From Nocardioides nitrophenolicus (lineage in GTDB: Bacteria > Actinomycetota > Actinomycetes > Propionibacteriales > Nocardioidaceae), in assembly GCF_016907515.1 (NCBI RefSeq), contig NZ_JAFBBY010000001.1, forward strand, positions 186,001 to 250,000: a DNA stretch of 64,000 nucleotides. The letters are read 5' to 3'. Positions 61,150 through 64,000 of this stretch are shown in pieces. The number at the start of each line of letters is the position of its first letter. Within the stretch, counting starts at the first letter, position 1. Under the pieces are notes generated by a model. It was given only the letters and a program-made list of their open reading frames with translations, was not told the DNA's origin and did no database searches. The position numbers and the translations under genes were made by a program.

Positions 61150-63841
61150 GCGCCGCCTCGTGCCAGCTGCGGCCGGTGCCGACGGACACGTCGAGCGGGA
61201 CGGTGAGGTCGGCGGCGCCGGCCATCTGCTCGCGGACCAGCGCGTCGAGCGCGTCCTGCTCGCCGTCGGCGACCTCGAACACGAGCTCATCGTGGACCTG
61301 GAGCAGCATCCGTGAGCCCAGGCCAGCGTCCTTCAGCGCGGCGTCGGTGCGCAGCATGGCGACCTTGATCAGGTCGGCCGCCGAGCCCTGGATGGGGGCG
61401 TTGAGAGCCATCCGCTCGGCTGCCTCCCGGCGCATCCGGTTGTCGCTGGTCAGGTCGGGCAGGTAGCGGCGCCGGCCCATGATGGTCTCGGTGAACCCGG
61501 TGCGCCGGGCCTCGTCGACGACGCCGGCGAGGTAGTCGCGGATCCCGCCGAAGGTCTCGAAGTAGTCGTCCATCAGCGCGCTGGCCTCGCGCGGCTCGAT
61601 GCCGAGCTGCTGGGAGAGCCCGAAGGCGGACAGGCCGTAGGCGAGGCCGTAGTTCATCGCCTTGATCTTGGCCCGCATCTCGGGCGTGACGGCGTCGGGG
61701 GCGACGTCGAAGACCCGGGAGGCGGTCTCGGCGTGGAAGTCGCGCCCGGAGCGGAAGGCCTCGATGAGCAGCTCGTCCTCGGAGAGATGGGCCATGATCC
61801 GCATCTCGATCTGGCTGTAGTCGGCCGTCATGAGCGAGGCGTAGCCGCCGCCGACCACGAAGCTCTCGCGGATCCGGCGGCCCTCCTCGGTGCGGACCGG
61901 GATGTTCTGCAGGTTGGGGTCGGTGCTGGAGAGCCGGCCGGTCGCCGCGATGGTCTGGTGGAAGGTGGTGTGGATGCGGCCGTCGGGCTGGACCGTCTTG
62001 AGCAGTCCCTCGATGGTCTGCCGCAGCCGGATCACCTCGCGATGGCGCAGCAGGTGGAGGAGGAACGGGTGCTCGGTCTGCTTGAACAGCGCCTGCAGCG
62101 CGTCGGCGTCGGTGGTGTAGCCGGTCTTGGTGCGCTTGGTCTTGGGCATGTTGAGCTCGTCGAAGAGCACGACCTGGAGCTGCTTGGGCGAGCCGAGGTT
62201 GATCTCCTTGCCGATCACGGCGTACGCCGCCTCGGCCTCGGCGCGGACCTCCTCGCCGAAGTGGGCCTCCAGTCCCTCGAGGTGCTCGACGTCGATGGCG
62301 ATGCCGGTCTGCTCCATGCGGGCCAGGACGCCGACCAGCGGCATCTCGACGTCGGTCAGCAGACCACGGCCGCCGGCCTTCTCGACCTCGTCGGCCAGCT
62401 CGGCGGACAGGTCCAGCGCGGCCCGGGCCTGCACCATCGACGCCTTCGCCAGGTTGGCGTCCTCGTCGAAGAGCATCCCCTGGTCGTCGTCCTCGGCCAC
62501 CGCGAGCTCGCGGTGCAGGTAGCGCAGGCTGAGGTCGGCGAGGTCGTAGGAGCGCTGGTCGGGGGCCACCAGGTAGGCCGCCAGGGCGGTGTCCTCGACG
62601 ACCCCGGCCAGCGCCCAGCCCTGGGCCGCCAGGGCGTGCACCGGCCCCTTCGCGGCGTGCAGCACCTTGGGCCGCGCGGCGTCGGCCAGCCAATCGGCGA
62701 CCGCGGCCTCGTCGGCCGGGGACAGCGTCGCCAGGTCGACGTACGCCGCGCGGCCGTCGGCCAGCGCCAGGCCGAGCCCGTCGACACGGCCGGTGCCACT
62801 GCCCCAGGTGCCACGCACCGCCAGGCCGATCGTCGCGGCGCCGGCCTCGGCGAGCCAGCCGGCCACGGCGTCGGGCGCCAGCGTGGCGCCGTCGAGCTCG
62901 ACACCGGTCTCGACCGGCACGTCCTGGCCGGGCGCCACCACGTCGAGGATGCGGGTGCGCAGCTCGCCGCGGAACTCCAGCTCGTCGAGCAGCTCCAGCG
63001 CCGCGGCCCGGTCCCATTCGCGCAGCACCAGGTCGTCGATCACCACCCCGAGGTCGAGGTCGCGCACCAGCGCGTTGAGCCGGCGGTTGCGGATCACGTC
63101 GCCGAGGTGCTCGCGGAACGCCTCGCCCTTCTTGCCGGTGATCTTGTCGGCCTGGGCGATCACGTTGTCGAGGCCGTCGTAGGTGTTGATCCACTTCGCG
63201 GCGAAGCCGGCACCCACGCCCGGCACGCCCGGCAGGTTGTCGGACTGCTCCCCGACGATCGCCGCGAGCTCGGGATAGCGGTGCGGCGGGACGCCGTACT
63301 TGTCCTCGACGAAGGCCGGCGTCATCCGGGACAGGTCGGAGACCCCCCGCATCGGGTAGAGCACCGTGGAGCGGTCGGTCACGAGCTGGATCGAGTCGCG
63401 GTCGCCGGTGAGGATCAGCACCTCGAGCCCGCTGGTCTCGTCCTTGAGCGCCTCGGTGACGAGGGTGGCGATGATGTCGTCGGCCTCGTAGCCGGGGTGC
63501 TTGATGTAGGTGATCGAGAAGCTGTCGAGCATCCGCTCGATGAGCGGGAGCTGGCTGCTGAACTCGCCGGGGGTCTTGTTGCGCTTGGCCTTGTAGTCGG
63601 CGTACTCCTCGGTGCGGAAGGTCTGCCGCGAGACGTCGAAGGCGACCGCGACGTGGGTGGGCTGCTCGTCGCGCAGCACGTTGACCAGCATCGAGGTGAA
63701 CCCGTAGACCGCGTTGGTGTTCTGGCCGGTCGCCGTCGAGAAGTTCTCGACGGGCAGGGCGAAGAAGGCGCGGTAGGCCAGGGAGTGGCCGTCCAGGAGA
63801 AGCAGTCGCGGGCGAGTCGTCTCCGTCATTGGCTGAGGCAC
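61145..63841 (-). CDS. polA: DNA polymerase I
   Basis: 898 residues. N-terminal 5'-3' nuclease (LLLDGHSLAYRAFFAL, EADDIIATL, LTGDRDSIQLV), a degenerate 3'-5' exonuclease-like middle domain without the DEDD acids, and the polymerase domain with motif A (ADYSQIEMRIMAHLS), B (KAMNYGLAYGLSAFGL) and C (QVHDELVFE). Gap filling in repair and Okazaki maturation. GTG 63841 stands 6 nt after TAGAGT, so the N-terminus probably includes MPQP before the ATG at 63829. The stop lies in the IS481 target duplication and is intact. Confidence 0.96.
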   Translation of the reverse strand: MPQPMTETTRPRLLLLDGHSLAYRAFFALPVENFSTATGQNTNAVYGFTSMLVNVLRDEQPTHVAVAFDVSRQTFRTEEYADYKAKRNKTPGEFSSQLPLIERMLDSFSITYIKHPGYEADDIIATLVTEALKDETSGLEVLILTGDRDSIQLVTDRSTVLYPMRGVSDLSRMTPAFVEDKYGVPPHRYPELAAIVGEQSDNLPGVPGVGAGFAAKWINTYDGLDNVIAQADKITGKKGEAFREHLGDVIRNRRLNALVRDLDLGVVIDDLVLREWDRAAALELLDELEFRGELRTRILDVVAPGQDVPVETGVELDGATLAPDAVAGWLAEAGAATIGLAVRGTWGSGTGRVDGLGLALADGRAAYVDLATLSPADEAAVADWLADAARPKVLHAAKGPVHALAAQGWALAGVVEDTALAAYLVAPDQRSYDLADLSLRYLHRELAVAEDDDQGMLFDEDANLAKASMVQARAALDLSAELADEVEKAGGRGLLTDVEMPLVGVLARMEQTGIAIDVEHLEGLEAHFGEEVRAEAEAAYAVIGKEINLGSPKQLQVVLFDELNMPKTKRTKTGYTTDADALQALFKQTEHPFLLHLLRHREVIRLRQTIEGLLKTVQPDGRIHTTFHQTIAATGRLSSTDPNLQNIPVRTEEGRRIRESFVVGGGYASLMTADYSQIEMRIMAHLSEDELLIEAFRSGRDFHAETASRVFDVAPDAVTPEMRAKIKAMNYGLAYGLSAFGLSQQLGIEPREASALMDDYFETFGGIRDYLAGVVDEARRTGFTETIMGRRRYLPDLTSDNRMRREAAERMALNAPIQGSAADLIKVAMLRTDAALKDAGLGSRMLLQVHDELVFEVADGEQDALDALVREQMAGAADLTVPLDVSVGTGRSWHEAAH

Positions 63842-63847
63842 CCGGCG

Positions 63848-63853
63848 ACTCTA
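63848..63853 (-). promoter_or_regulatory. -10 element of polA
   Basis: TAGAGT on the minus strand, 6 nt before the GTG at 63841. Confidence 0.6.
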
Positions 63854-63868
63854 CCGAGGACCGCCGAC

Positions 63869-63874
63869 TAACCT
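63869..63874 (+). promoter_or_regulatory. -10 element of the thioesterase gene
   Basis: TAACCT, 8 nt before the ATG at 63883. Confidence 0.5.
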
Positions 63875-63882
63875 TCAGACCC

Positions 63883-64000
63883 ATGACGACCATCGACGAG
63901 ATCGCGGACTTCATGCGCGCCCACATGGGCGCGCTCAACGAGCGGATGGGCATCGAGCTCGTGGAGGTCACGGCCGACCGGGTGGTCGCCACGATGCCGG
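63883..64000 (+). CDS. Hotdog-fold thioesterase (PaaI-like), N-terminal part only
   Basis: Only 39 codons are in the window: MTTIDEIADFMRAHMG, then NERMGIELVEVTADRVVATMP, the first helix and strand of PaaI/ComA2-type hotdog thioesterases. It is divergent from polA, an arrangement common in actinobacteria. The catalytic part lies beyond the right edge, so the assignment is provisional. Confidence 0.7.
   Translation, partial: MTTIDEIADFMRAHMGALNERMGIELVEVTADRVVATMP

Overview
The window is very GC-rich, densely coded actinobacterial chromosome, most like Nocardioides or a relative (Nocardioidaceae). Evidence: actinobacteria-restricted families (DUF3093, DUF3159, DUF3710, DUF4193, DUF4192, DUF4235, SepH, DUF3068, DUF2613, AftD), PucR-type regulators, frequent GTG starts, and many genes with a TANNNT -10 hexamer 6-8 nt before the start codon and no Shine-Dalgarno, i.e. 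probable leaderless transcripts. Family and synteny assignments are from memory of M. tuberculosis (Mtb) and other genomes; no database was searched.

Layout. 1-1042: end of an M20 amidohydrolase/isochorismatase-type hydrolase operon. 1131-11286: a housekeeping block in nearly the same order and orientation as Mtb Rv2689c-Rv2701c: RNA methyltransferase, KimA-like permease, two TrkA/RCK proteins, DUF3159, OB-fold, DUF3710, dUTPase, DUF3093, (DUF4235 added), DUF4193, inositol monophosphatase; then ferrochelatase. 11319-25984: MFS transporter, sugar-lactone oxidase, YchJ, SepH, two-domain SDR protein, sulfurtransferase, glutamate-cysteine-ligase-like enzyme, DUF4192, Pol IV, S9 oligopeptidase, and a SigB-like sigma factor behind a SigR/SigH-type promoter. 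25981-27826: coaE and a short acyl-CoA-synthetase-like gene from overlapping divergent promoters.

27896-44624 is largely nitrogen catabolism. A PucR regulator faces gabT, a glutamate dehydrogenase and gabD: GABA is transaminated, glutamate is recycled to 2-oxoglutarate, and succinic semialdehyde is oxidised to succinate. About 5 kb further, agmatinase, a flavin amine oxidase and an NCS1 permease form an overlapping operon behind PucR and GlxA/AraC regulators; together the loci could take agmatine or putrescine to succinate. Between them lie an ECF-sigma/SnoaL/VOC operon, serA and an IS30 element that has split the terminator shared by serA and speB.

44640-46313: three helically phased palindromes, a strong terminator and rpsA. 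46462-59998: an envelope-glycan block whose families match Mtb Rv0224c-Rv0228 plus Rv0236c/Rv0236A (methyltransferase, DUF3068, polytopic membrane proteins, acyltransferase, AftD, glycosyltransferase, DUF2613, flippase). 60007-61149: an IS481 element with a 6-bp target duplication that fell on the polA stop codon. 61145-64000: polA and the start of a hotdog thioesterase. No tRNA, rRNA, CRISPR or prophage was recognised, and no gap over 300 bp lacks a gene.
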